Program-made: the position numbers and the translations under genes
In this document: positions 1 through 5,742 of the stretch, in pieces
Position numbering within the stretch: the first letter of the stretch is position 1
Layout: each line of letters begins with the position of its first letter
The notes under the pieces: generated by a model
What the model was told of the DNA's origin: nothing
Database searches by the model: none
What the model saw: the letters and a program-made list of their open reading frames with translations, nothing else
DNA from: Alphaproteobacteria bacterium
GTDB lineage: Bacteria > Pseudomonadota > Alphaproteobacteria > Rhizobiales > Aestuariivirgaceae
Assembly (NCBI GenBank): GCA_026400595.1
Contig: JAPLOT010000096.1
Coordinates: 1-6,852 of the forward strand
Direction of reading: 5' to 3'
Length of the DNA: 6,852 bases

Positions 1-198
1 CTCCTCTTCGGAAAGGCCCGTGACAACGATCGGCAGCTCGTGCGGCGGCAGCGCGTCGGTGTAGTGCAGCACCGACGTGACCGGCAGGTTCTCGCAGCCC
101 ACCGGTCCGTCGATGATCACCTGCAGGCCCTTGATCGCCGTAAAGACGTAGACGGAGCCCCAATAGCCGCCCGCCCGGTCATGATCTAGCACCAGCAT
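1..198 (-). CDS. bchZ: Chlorophyllide a reductase subunit Z, N-terminal fragment
   Basis: This is the start of BchZ, one of the two catalytic-core subunits of chlorophyllide a oxidoreductase (COR). COR reduces the ring B C7=C8 bond of chlorophyllide a on the way to bacteriochlorophyll a. Only 66 codons are present, because the gene leaves the window at base 1 in an open frame. The protein begins MLVLDHDRAGGYWGSVYVF and contains DGPVGCENLPVTSVLHYTD at about residues 30-48, as in BchZ of purple bacteria. Cys35 sits in the GCEN motif. From memory of published work on Roseobacter COR, BchZ Cys35 is the one BchZ ligand of the [4Fe-4S] cluster shared with BchY, and the numbering matches exactly. 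The ATG at 198 is preceded by AGGAG (206-210) with 7 bases of spacing. The gene starts 31 bp after the bchY stop and is the last gene of the bchCXYZ run visible here. It is absent as an ORF only because it is truncated by the edge. Confidence 0.96.
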   Translation of the reverse strand, partial: MLVLDHDRAGGYWGSVYVFTAIKGLQVIIDGPVGCENLPVTSVLHYTDALPPHELPIVVTGLSEEE

Positions 199-229
199 GG
201 CAGCGCTCCTGCAATGGTCGGTGTACGGA

Positions 230-1774
230 TCATGTGCCGATGGCCTCCTCGGCCTTGGCGCGCGCCGCCATCATGCCCTGGTACTTCTTGCGGAACTCCG
301 GACGGTCAACCGGCGTATCCTGCCAGATGCCGGAGGTGAAGCCGTCGCCGACGCCCTCGAAGAAGGCACTCATGCGCTCGAAGCGGGCCTTGTTGCCCAG
401 CGCCGCATTGATGACCTGCGCCAGCGAGCCGGCGCCGGCCGGGCCCATCAGCGGTCGGGCCGAAATCAGGTTGGTGAAATAGAGCGCGGGGATCGACAGG
501 CTCTTGGCCTTCTGCACCACGGGCGTGGTTCCGATGGCCAGATCCGGCCGGTGATCGAGGACCGCGGCGATGTCCTGTTCCAGCGAGGCGCGGTACTGGA
601 TCGCCACGCCCCTGGATTCGAGCCAGGCCCTGTCGGGGTCCGACCATGGCGTGCGGGGGCAGGCGGTGCCGACATAGGGCACTTCGGCGCCGCTCTCGAC
701 GAGGAGGCGCGCGACGAGCAGTTCGGAGCCTTCGTAGCCGGAGACCGTGATCCGGCCCTTGATTGGCTTGGCGGCAAGTGCTGCGCGGATGGCCGGAAGG
801 ATCTGGTTCTGGGCGGCGGCCACCTTGTCGGCAGCAATGCCGCAGGCCTGGCCGATGGCGGCCAGCCAGTCGGCGGTTCCGTCGTACCCGACAGGCGCCG
901 AACCGACGACACTGCGTCCCGCCGATTGAAACTCGCGGATCGAAGCCGTGTAGAAGGGATGGATGGCCGCGACCGTCGCGCAGTCGAAGGCGGCAAAGAG
1001 TTCGCGCCATTCGCGTGTCGGCACCGTGACGCCGGCGGCAAGTCCCATCGGCTCCAGCATGCGACCGATTCCCACCGGGTCAGCCGGGAACATCTCGCCG
1101 AGCAGCGTGACCGTGGGAAGCGAACTGCGGGGGCTTCGCGGTGCGGCGACCGGACCCTGGCGGATCTCGCCCGCGGCATACTTCAGCATGGCGCCAGCCA
1201 GAACGTCCTTGGCCTCGGCATGGGTCGGCACGCCAAAGCCTGGCACATCGATGCCGACGATGCGGACGCCATTGATCTCCTTCGGAAGGAGTTGCAACGG
1301 CACGCCCGAGGCGGTTGGCACGCAGAGATTGGTGATGACGATGGTGTCGTAGTCTTCCGGCTTTGCCAGTGCAAAGACCGCATCGCGGATGTCTTCGAAG
1401 AGCTTGCCGGTGACCAGCGTCTCGGAGTTGAAGGGAACATATCCGACGGTCCGGCGTGCGCCGTAGAAGTGCGAAGTGAAGGTCAGGCCGTAGACGCAGC
1501 AGGCCGAACCCGACAGGATCGTTGCGGTACGGCGCATGCGCAGGCCCACGCGCAGGCTGCCGAAGGCGGGGCACATGCTCTGCGGTTGGTCATGCGGACC
1601 GACCGGATAGTCCTTGGCATATTGGTCGAGCGTCTCCGACTTGCCTGCGGTTTCGGCGGCCTTGCGGAGCTCGTCCTTGCCGGCGTGGCACGACATGCCG
1701 CCAACATCCGCTGCGGCGCGCGGTGGCTCTGCGGGCTTCGCGTCGGAGTTCAGCTTGTCGATCAGCGTGACCAT
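230..1774 (-). CDS. bchY: Chlorophyllide a reductase subunit Y
   Basis: BchY is the other catalytic-core subunit of chlorophyllide a oxidoreductase, a nitrogenase MoFe-like protein that binds the tetrapyrrole together with BchZ. The ATG at 1774 gives 514 aa, close to the family's usual length; the open frame continues upstream to 2050 only as a shadow of bchX. The variable N-terminus is followed by the highly conserved block DYPVGPHDQPQSMCPAFGSL (about 56-74), then SGSACCVYGLTFTSHFYGAR (about 88-107) and TNLCVPTASGVPLQLLP (about 148-164). Cys68, Cys93 and Cys151 have spacings of 25 and 58 residues. This matches, as I recall, the three BchY ligands (62, 87, 145) of the inter-subunit [4Fe-4S] cluster in Roseobacter COR. 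The start lies 7 bp after the bchX stop and has no clear Shine-Dalgarno sequence, so translation is probably coupled to bchX. A later ATG at codon 27 (GGMSCH) is possible but less likely. The gene appears intact. Confidence 0.96.
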   Translation of the reverse strand: MVTLIDKLNSDAKPAEPPRAAADVGGMSCHAGKDELRKAAETAGKSETLDQYAKDYPVGPHDQPQSMCPAFGSLRVGLRMRRTATILSGSACCVYGLTFTSHFYGARRTVGYVPFNSETLVTGKLFEDIRDAVFALAKPEDYDTIVITNLCVPTASGVPLQLLPKEINGVRIVGIDVPGFGVPTHAEAKDVLAGAMLKYAAGEIRQGPVAAPRSPRSSLPTVTLLGEMFPADPVGIGRMLEPMGLAAGVTVPTREWRELFAAFDCATVAAIHPFYTASIREFQSAGRSVVGSAPVGYDGTADWLAAIGQACGIAADKVAAAQNQILPAIRAALAAKPIKGRITVSGYEGSELLVARLLVESGAEVPYVGTACPRTPWSDPDRAWLESRGVAIQYRASLEQDIAAVLDHRPDLAIGTTPVVQKAKSLSIPALYFTNLISARPLMGPAGAGSLAQVINAALGNKARFERMSAFFEGVGDGFTSGIWQDTPVDRPEFRKKYQGMMAARAKAEEAIGT

Positions 1775-1781
1775 GTCTGCG

Positions 1782-2780
1782 TTACACCGTGTCGTAGATG
1801 ACTTCGAGCGAGGGCCGTTCGACGATGGTGCCACCGCACATGTCTTCCAGGCTTGCCGGCTGGAGCACCACGCCGCGGCCAACGGCATCGCCCGAGAAGA
1901 GGCCCAGGAGTCCGTCCTGGTCCAGCGGGGACGGATGCTGCGGCGGCGCGTCGGCGACGTTGAGCGCAAGGGCTTCGAAGAGCGGTCCCCAGTCGCCGCC
2001 GGGTTTGCCGATGATCTCGTAATTGGCACTCTTGCGCCGGATGTCTTCATTGGCGGGAATGGAGGCGAGGACCGGGATGCCGACCTTCTCCGCGAAGGCG
2101 TGAGCCTCGCCGGTGTTGTCGTCCTTGTTCACGACAATGCCCGCCACGCCGACATTTCCGCCCAGCTTGCGGAAGTAGGTCACCGCCGAACAGACATTGT
2201 TGGCCACATAGAGCGACTGCAGGTCGTTGGAGCCGACGATGATGACCTTCTGGCACATGTCGCGGGCGATCGGCAGGCCGAAGCCGCCGCAGACAACGTC
2301 GCCCAGGAAGTCGAGCAGTACGAAGTCGAAACCCCACTCGTGGAAGCCGAGCTTCTCGAGGAGTTCGAAACCATGGATGATGCCGCGCCCACCGCAGCCG
2401 CGGCCCACTTCGGGTCCGCCAAGTTCCATGGCGAAGACACCGTCGCGCTTGAAGCACACATCGCCGATCTTGACCTCTTCGCCGGCCAGTTTCTTGCGTG
2501 CGGAGGTCTCGATGATGGTGGGGCAGGCCTTGCCGCCGAACAGGAGCGAGGTTGTATCGCTCTTGGGGTCGCAGCCGATGAGCAACACCCGCTTGCCCTG
2601 CTGCGCCATCATGTAGGAGAGGTTGGCCAGGGTGAAGCTCTTGCCGATGCCGCCCTTGCCGTAGATCGCGATGATCTGGGTTTCCTTCTTCACCGGACCG
2701 GTGTGAACGGGATCGGGCGGGACCGCCGCTTCCTCGCGGAGCTTGGCCTGGCGAACGAGATTGACGTCAATACTGTTCAT
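1782..2780 (-). CDS. bchX: Chlorophyllide a reductase iron protein subunit X
   Basis: BchX is the NifH/BchL-like ATPase that passes electrons to BchYZ in chlorophyllide a oxidoreductase. It is 332 aa, the usual size for BchX, which carries an N-terminal extension of about 35 residues relative to BchL. Visible motifs are the P-loop YGKGGIGKS (about 40-48), GCDPKSDTT (69-77), and the two cluster cysteines, Cys129 in GRGCGGRG and Cys164 in GDVVCGGF. In the homodimer these would supply the four ligands of the bridging [4Fe-4S] cluster. The ATG at 2780 overlaps the bchC stop by 4 bp (ATGA at 2777-2780). GGAG at 2790-2793 lies inside the end of bchC, about 9 bases upstream, so translation is likely coupled to bchC. 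BchL (light-independent protochlorophyllide reductase) is the closest alternative. The long N-terminus and the position between bchC and bchY argue for BchX. Confidence 0.96.
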   Translation of the reverse strand: MNSIDVNLVRQAKLREEAAVPPDPVHTGPVKKETQIIAIYGKGGIGKSFTLANLSYMMAQQGKRVLLIGCDPKSDTTSLLFGGKACPTIIETSARKKLAGEEVKIGDVCFKRDGVFAMELGGPEVGRGCGGRGIIHGFELLEKLGFHEWGFDFVLLDFLGDVVCGGFGLPIARDMCQKVIIVGSNDLQSLYVANNVCSAVTYFRKLGGNVGVAGIVVNKDDNTGEAHAFAEKVGIPVLASIPANEDIRRKSANYEIIGKPGGDWGPLFEALALNVADAPPQHPSPLDQDGLLGLFSGDAVGRGVVLQPASLEDMCGGTIVERPSLEVIYDTV

Positions 2781-3715
2781 TGTATCGTTCTCCAGTCGAG
2801 GACCATCTTGAGGCAGGTGGGGTCGGTGAATGCCGTGCGATAGGCCGCCTCCGCACCCGTTGCTGGTGCGCGGTTGGTGATCAGCCCGTCGAGAGAGAGC
2901 TTGCCGCCGTCGATGAGCGCACGGACAGCGGCAATGTCTTCAGCCGCCCACTCGGCCGCGATGCGCAGCCGCGCCTCGCGCATGAAGGCGGGCGGGAAGG
3001 CGAAGCTGATCTGAGTCTCATAGAAGCCCGCAAGCGCAATCTCGCCGCCCTTGGCAAGGCGCCCGATCAGCGAGTCGATGAGTGACGCGTCGCCGCTTGC
3101 GTCGCAGATCGCACTGTAGTTCCGTCGCGCATCGTCGGCTGGATCGATGACGGCATAGCCATCGGCGTCCTGCCGCATGGGATTGCGCTCCCAGACGGTT
3201 GGCGTTTCGGCGCCCAGTGCGATGGTGATGCGCGCAACGAGGCGGCCGAGTATTCCGTGGCCGATGATGAGTTCCGGAAGGCATGCGTTCCTTCCGGCGA
3301 CGGCGTGATGGGCCGTCGCGGCTAGCGCGAAGAGGATGCCGGTCTCGCCCAGTCCGGCAGGAAGGGCCACGGTCCGGCGCTCGGGAACCACGATGCGCGA
3401 GGCGGCACCGCCAAACAGGCCCTTGATCTCGCCGTAGCAGTTGGCGCCGGGAACGAAGACTTCGTCACCCGGGCGAAGCCGCGCCGATTCTCCTGCGCTG
3501 ATCACACGGCCGACAGTTTCGTATCCTGGAACAAGGGGATAGCCCATGCCGGGGAAGCTGGGCATGCGGCCTGACCAGAGCAGGCGTTCGGTGCCGGAAC
3601 TGATGCCTGACCACTCCGCCTGCACGACGACGTCGTCCGCGCTGGCCGGAGCCAGATCGATATGCCTGAGCCCCAGATTCTCAGGCTTCTCCAGAACAAC
3701 TGCGACCGTCTTCAT
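2777..3715 (-). CDS. bchC: 3-(1-hydroxyethyl)bacteriochlorophyllide a dehydrogenase
   Basis: BchC oxidises the C3 1-hydroxyethyl group of 3-hydroxyethyl-bacteriochlorophyllide a to the acetyl group typical of bacteriochlorophyll a, using NAD. It is 312 aa, the usual size for BchC, and belongs to the medium-chain dehydrogenase superfamily. The N-terminal catalytic half has SGISSGTERLLWSGRMP (about 36-52) and PGYETVGRV (63-71). The C-terminal Rossmann part has IIGHGILGRL (about 150-159). In GISSGTE the cysteine that normally binds catalytic zinc in zinc-type relatives is not evident, which I believe is usual for BchC. The ATG at 3715 follows GGAGA (3722-3726) with 6 bases of spacing. The gene has its own promoter in the region upstream (3716-3832), overlapped by two PpsR-type sites, and may also be read from the crtE promoter. 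Its stop overlaps the bchX start. No defect seen. Confidence 0.95.
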   Translation of the reverse strand: MKTVAVVLEKPENLGLRHIDLAPASADDVVVQAEWSGISSGTERLLWSGRMPSFPGMGYPLVPGYETVGRVISAGESARLRPGDEVFVPGANCYGEIKGLFGGAASRIVVPERRTVALPAGLGETGILFALAATAHHAVAGRNACLPELIIGHGILGRLVARITIALGAETPTVWERNPMRQDADGYAVIDPADDARRNYSAICDASGDASLIDSLIGRLAKGGEIALAGFYETQISFAFPPAFMREARLRIAAEWAAEDIAAVRALIDGGKLSLDGLITNRAPATGAEAAYRTAFTDPTCLKMVLDWRTIQ

Positions 3716-3774
3716 GGTCGGTCTCCATCTGAGCCTCCTGCTGCTGAATTGGGCAGGTTTGTCAGAGTCCCAAG

Positions 3775-3792
3775 TGTCACTTTACTCTGACA
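3775..3792. promoter_or_regulatory. PpsR/CrtJ-type operator, promoter-proximal site of bchC
   Basis: The site reads TGT (3775-3777), 12 bases, ACA (3790-3792), an exact match to the TGT-N12-ACA palindrome bound by the aerobic/redox repressor PpsR (CrtJ). It covers the proposed bchC -10 box on the minus strand. A second exact site lies 8 bp farther upstream, a spacing known for cooperative binding at the Rhodobacter capsulatus bchC promoter. Binding here would block bchC transcription under oxygen or strong light. Confidence 0.85.
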
Positions 3793-3806
3793 TCACAAAG
3801 TGTCAA
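3779..3806 (-). promoter_or_regulatory. Putative sigma-70 promoter of bchC
   Basis: On the minus strand a perfect TTGACA -35 box (3801-3806) is followed after 16 bases by TAAAGT (3779-3784), a 4-of-6 match to the -10 consensus. The -35 lies in the distal PpsR-type site and the -10 in the proximal one, the layout expected for a PpsR-repressed photosynthesis promoter. The start site is inferred, not seen. Confidence 0.7.
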
Positions 3807-3818
3807 CTGGAACGTACA
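3801..3818. promoter_or_regulatory. PpsR/CrtJ-type operator, distal site of bchC
   Basis: TGT (3801-3803), 12 bases, ACA (3816-3818): a second exact TGT-N12-ACA site, separated from the first by exactly 8 bp (3793-3800). It contains the TTGACA -35 box of the proposed bchC promoter read on the minus strand. It begins only 14 bp beyond the crtF stop codon. Confidence 0.85.
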
Positions 3819-3832
3819 TATTTTGCGCTGGC

Positions 3833-4767
3833 TCAAATCGACAGGACTGCCAGCCCCGTGATCAGGGGCATGCGCGTCGGGACCGGCCTGGTGGCGGCAA
3901 AGCCAGCCGTGGATGCGATCCGCCCGATCTCGGCCACTGTCCGGGTCCTGCCCTGTCCCATGGCCGTGAAATAGAGATCGAAGTAAGCGTCCGTGACGGC
4001 GGCGGTGGATTTCAGTCCGGAGAAGGGTTCGGCCACGACAAGCTTTCCCCCCGGCGCCAGGGCGGCTCTGACGGCCTTGAGCAGCTTCAAGACCGATTCG
4101 TCTTCGTGGTCATGGAGAATGCGGATCAACGTAATGACATCGGCCCCTTGCGGAAGGGGATCGGAGAGAAAAGATCCTCCGTGAACGGAGAGCCTGTTTC
4201 CAAGGGCGCGGATGGCGTCGGAGTCCCGCGCGTGGCTGACCACGCCCGGGAGATCGAAGAGTGTGAGCGCCAGTGCGGGGTGCCGCGCGGCAGCGCGAAC
4301 GATGAAGGTGCCGTTGCTCCCGCCCACGTCCATCAAATGCCGGTGCTGGCCAAAATCGTAGGGTGGTGGTGCTCGACGAAGCGGCCGATCCAGGGGTTGC
4401 CGAGCAGTGCCGCACCATGAATGCCGAGGCCATAGGCCCCGGTGCTCGTGACTTCGAGGAGGTCGATCGCCGCGGCAGCCTTCAGCAGGCGTGCGGTCCG
4501 GTCGGCCGGCCAGCCAATTCGGCGGGCGATGTCGGCGCTTTCGAGCGGTCCCTGGCGCAGGGACTCGAGAAGGTTGAGCCGAACCACGGCATAGAGGACC
4601 TGGGAATAGGTGAAGCCGGCGAGTAGATCGAATAAGTCCTTGGACCGCTTGCGACTTATTGGCCTTGTCAGGGGAAAGCGGGTGGCAAGATCCTGAAAAC
4701 GCGGGCTGGCGAGAAGCCGGTTCCGCAGGTCCAGCCAGCGGTCACCCAGGGATCCGAGCAGGCTCAC
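3833..4767 (-). pseudogene. crtF: Demethylspheroidene O-methyltransferase, disrupted by internal deletion and frameshift
   Basis: Intact CrtF uses S-adenosylmethionine to methylate the C1 hydroxyl of acyclic carotenoids in the spheroidene/spirilloxanthin pathway. Here the N-terminal part begins at a GTG (4767) overlapping the crtE stop by 4 bp. It reads through the dimerisation region (RFPLTRPISRKR about 30-41; GFTYSQVLYAVVRLNLLESL about 51-70; GAALLGNPWIGRFVEHH to 134), then meets a TGA at 4333-4335. The C-terminal SAM-binding part continues in another frame from about 4360 to the stop at 3833, with YDFGQHRHLMDVGGSNGTF, LTLFDLPGV, DPLPQGADVITLIRILHDHED and the terminal PLITGL. The two parts join at about 4360-4368. 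Joined, they total only about 309 aa, against about 390 in intact CrtF, and the segment between EHH and YDF (roughly 60-75 residues in homologues, from memory) is absent. A simple one-base sequencing slip cannot explain this. Reinitiation at ATG 4333, overlapping the stop as TGATG, could yield a 166-aa C-terminal piece, but a working enzyme seems unlikely. Confidence 0.88.
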
Positions 4768-5633
4768 GCGGCCTGGCGGGCGCTCAGGCCGGTCACCAGG
4801 CTGCGCGAGACGGCCGTGATCTGCAGGCCGAGTTGCTCCGCGCCGGGGCAGGGGGGAATGGCCGCAAGAGCGGCTGCGAGATGATGTTCGAAGCGCTGCA
4901 TGGCTCCATCGAAGCCAAGTTCGTCGACGAAGTTCGGACAATGATTGGCGGCGTCCTGGCCAGTGGGCTTGCCCAGGTCTTGCGCCTGTCCGGCGACGTC
5001 GCGCAGGTCGTCGGCAACCTGGAAGGCCTCGCCGATGGCATAGCCAAGCGTCTGCCAGGCCTGCGGCTCCAGCCCGGCTGCGGCAGCGCCGGCCATGGTG
5101 CAGGCCGCGAAGAGCGCTCCGGTCTTGGCGCGCTGATAGTTGACGATGTCGATCTTGTCTTCGTTTTCCCAGGCCTGTCCGGCGCAGATCCCGTTGGGGC
5201 CGCCGACGGCCGCTGCAACGATGCGGGTGATCGGCGCCAGCCGGTCGGGCGAAAGCGCGAGCCGGATCGCCAGCTGTTCGAAGGCCAGTACGATGAGGGC
5301 GTCGCCGGCGAGAACTGCGGTGCGCTCGCCGAATGCACAGTGTACGGACGGTTTGCCACGCCGAATGCCTGCGTTGTCGAAGCAGGGAAGGTCGTCATGT
5401 ACCAGCGAAGCGCAGTGCAGCAGTTCGATGGCGGCTGCGGCGGCCGTGGCGGCAACGAAGTTGGAGTCGCCGCAGGCCCTGGCGACCGCGAGGCAGAGAC
5501 GTGGGCGGATGCGGGCGCCGCCGGGAAAGACGGCGTAGTGGAGGGCCTCGGCAAGGCGCGGCGGGCACTCGGGTCCGGTGGCCCGTGTTACGGCCTGTTC
5601 GAGCTCCTGCTCCAAGCGCTGTGCAATGTCCAT
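4764..5633 (-). CDS. crtE: Geranylgeranyl diphosphate synthase
   Basis: CrtE is a trans-polyprenyl synthase that condenses isopentenyl diphosphate with allylic diphosphates to make geranylgeranyl diphosphate, the precursor of phytoene and of the esterifying tail of bacteriochlorophyll. It is 289 aa, the normal length. It has GGARIRPRL (about 38-46), the first aspartate-rich motif HDDLPCFDN (Asp80, Asp81, Asp86; the DDxxxxD form usual in bacterial enzymes), GDAL (110-113), AKTGALF (169-175) and the second motif VADDLRD (Asp208, Asp209, Asp212). These aspartates bind magnesium and the diphosphate. The ATG at 5633 follows AAGGAGA (5641-5647) with 7 bases of spacing, the best ribosome site in the window. 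Its stop overlaps the crtF GTG. It is transcribed divergently from crtD across an operator-rich 109-bp gap. An IspA-type farnesyl diphosphate synthase is the alternative by motif alone, but the crt cluster position favours CrtE. Confidence 0.94.
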   Translation of the reverse strand: MDIAQRLEQELEQAVTRATGPECPPRLAEALHYAVFPGGARIRPRLCLAVARACGDSNFVAATAAAAAIELLHCASLVHDDLPCFDNAGIRRGKPSVHCAFGERTAVLAGDALIVLAFEQLAIRLALSPDRLAPITRIVAAAVGGPNGICAGQAWENEDKIDIVNYQRAKTGALFAACTMAGAAAAGLEPQAWQTLGYAIGEAFQVADDLRDVAGQAQDLGKPTGQDAANHCPNFVDELGFDGAMQRFEHHLAAALAAIPPCPGAEQLGLQITAVSRSLVTGLSARQAA

Positions 5634-5661
5634 GTCAGCGTCTCCTTGTGCCCGGCGTGAC

Positions 5662-5679
5662 TGTCACAATTGAGTGTCA
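5662..5679. promoter_or_regulatory. Degenerate PpsR/CrtJ-type operator, crtE side
   Basis: On the plus strand this reads TGT (5662-5664), 12 bases, TCA (5677-5679), so one half matches TGT-N12-ACA fully and the other has one base changed. The core is still strongly symmetric (TGTCAC-N6-GTGTCA). It lies 8 bp from the exact site at 5688-5705, and the pair superimposes on the bchC pair when both are read on the minus strand, which is why I count it as a real weaker site. Confidence 0.6.
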
Positions 5680-5693
5680 CTTGAATGTGTCAA
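5666..5693 (-). promoter_or_regulatory. Putative promoter of crtE
   Basis: On the minus strand a perfect TTGACA (5688-5693) lies within the exact PpsR-type site. After 16 bases comes AATTGT (5666-5671), only a 3-of-6 match to the -10 consensus. Position and spacing equal those of the bchC promoter, which is the main support; by its own -10 sequence this promoter is weak or needs an activator. Confidence 0.5.
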
Positions 5694-5709
5694 GCAATAC
5701 TGACATAAC
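5681..5709 (+). promoter_or_regulatory. Putative promoter of crtD
   Basis: On the plus strand TTGAAT (5681-5686, 4 of 6 to the -35 consensus) is followed after 17 bases by CATAAC (5704-5709, 4 of 6 to the -10 consensus). This would start transcription about 25-30 bases before the crtD GTG. It overlaps the exact PpsR-type site at 5688-5705, so one bound repressor could control both directions. This is inference from sequence match only. Confidence 0.45.
5688..5705. promoter_or_regulatory. PpsR/CrtJ-type operator between crtE and crtD
   Basis: TGT (5688-5690), 12 bases, ACA (5703-5705): an exact TGT-N12-ACA palindrome. It contains the crtE -35 box on one strand and lies between the proposed crtD -35 and -10 boxes on the other. 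Confidence 0.85.
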
Positions 5710-5742
5710 TGCCAGGGTCGCGCAACAGGGATCAGCGGGGCG

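Larger units (their letters stand above)
3716..3832. promoter_or_regulatory. crtF-bchC intergenic regulatory region
   Basis: This 117-bp gap separates the crtF stop from the bchC start. It is AT-richer than its surroundings and holds a bchC promoter, two PpsR/CrtJ-type operators and a 9-bp inverted repeat (3760-3768 with 3784-3792). No hairpin followed by a T-run is visible, so transcription of crtEF could continue into bchC, as in the superoperon arrangement known from Rhodobacter. From the proposed -10 box the bchC transcript would begin near 3772, giving a leader of roughly 55-60 bases. Confidence 0.8.
5634..5742. promoter_or_regulatory. crtE/crtD divergent intergenic regulatory region
   Basis: This 109-bp region separates the divergent starts of crtE and crtD and should hold promoters in both directions. 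It contains one exact and one near-exact PpsR-type palindrome 8 bp apart, repeating the geometry seen upstream of bchC, and several TGTCA/TGACA half-sites between 5660 and 5706. In Rhodobacter the matching crtD-crtE gap is likewise a shared, PpsR/CrtJ-controlled control region. Confidence 0.8.

Noticed and set aside
197..1801. A 534-codon open frame on the plus strand opposite bchY
   Set aside because: It is antisense to a clearly conserved bchY. Long opposite-strand frames are common in GC-rich genes, and its translation is low-complexity Arg/Ala/Gly with no recognisable domain.
230..2050. A 606-aa version of BchY starting upstream inside bchX
   Set aside because: The extra N-terminal residues translate bchX coding sequence out of frame. 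Homology begins only after the ATG at 1774, 7 bp past the bchX stop.
1614..2843. A 409-codon plus-strand frame opposite bchX and parts of bchY and bchC
   Set aside because: It spans across real gene boundaries on the other strand and shows no domain; it is a compositional shadow of the well-identified bchX.
3716..3832. Rho-independent terminator after crtF
   Set aside because: The inverted repeat here is not GC-rich and has no following T-run in the minus-strand direction. It overlaps promoter and operator elements instead.
4333..4368. Programmed ribosomal frameshift joining the two crtF frames
   Set aside because: There is no slippery heptamer or clear downstream structure. A shift would still leave the protein short by about 60-75 residues.
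4659..5660. A 333-codon plus-strand frame opposite crtE
   Set aside because: It is antisense to crtE, whose motifs and ribosome site are clear. It runs through the crtE start and into the operator region, as a chance frame would.
5680..5694. Possible Fnr/FnrL site (CTTGA-N5-TCAAG)
   Set aside because: The Fnr consensus needs six bases between TTGA and TCAA; here there are five, and the symmetry is explained by overlapping TGTCA half-sites.
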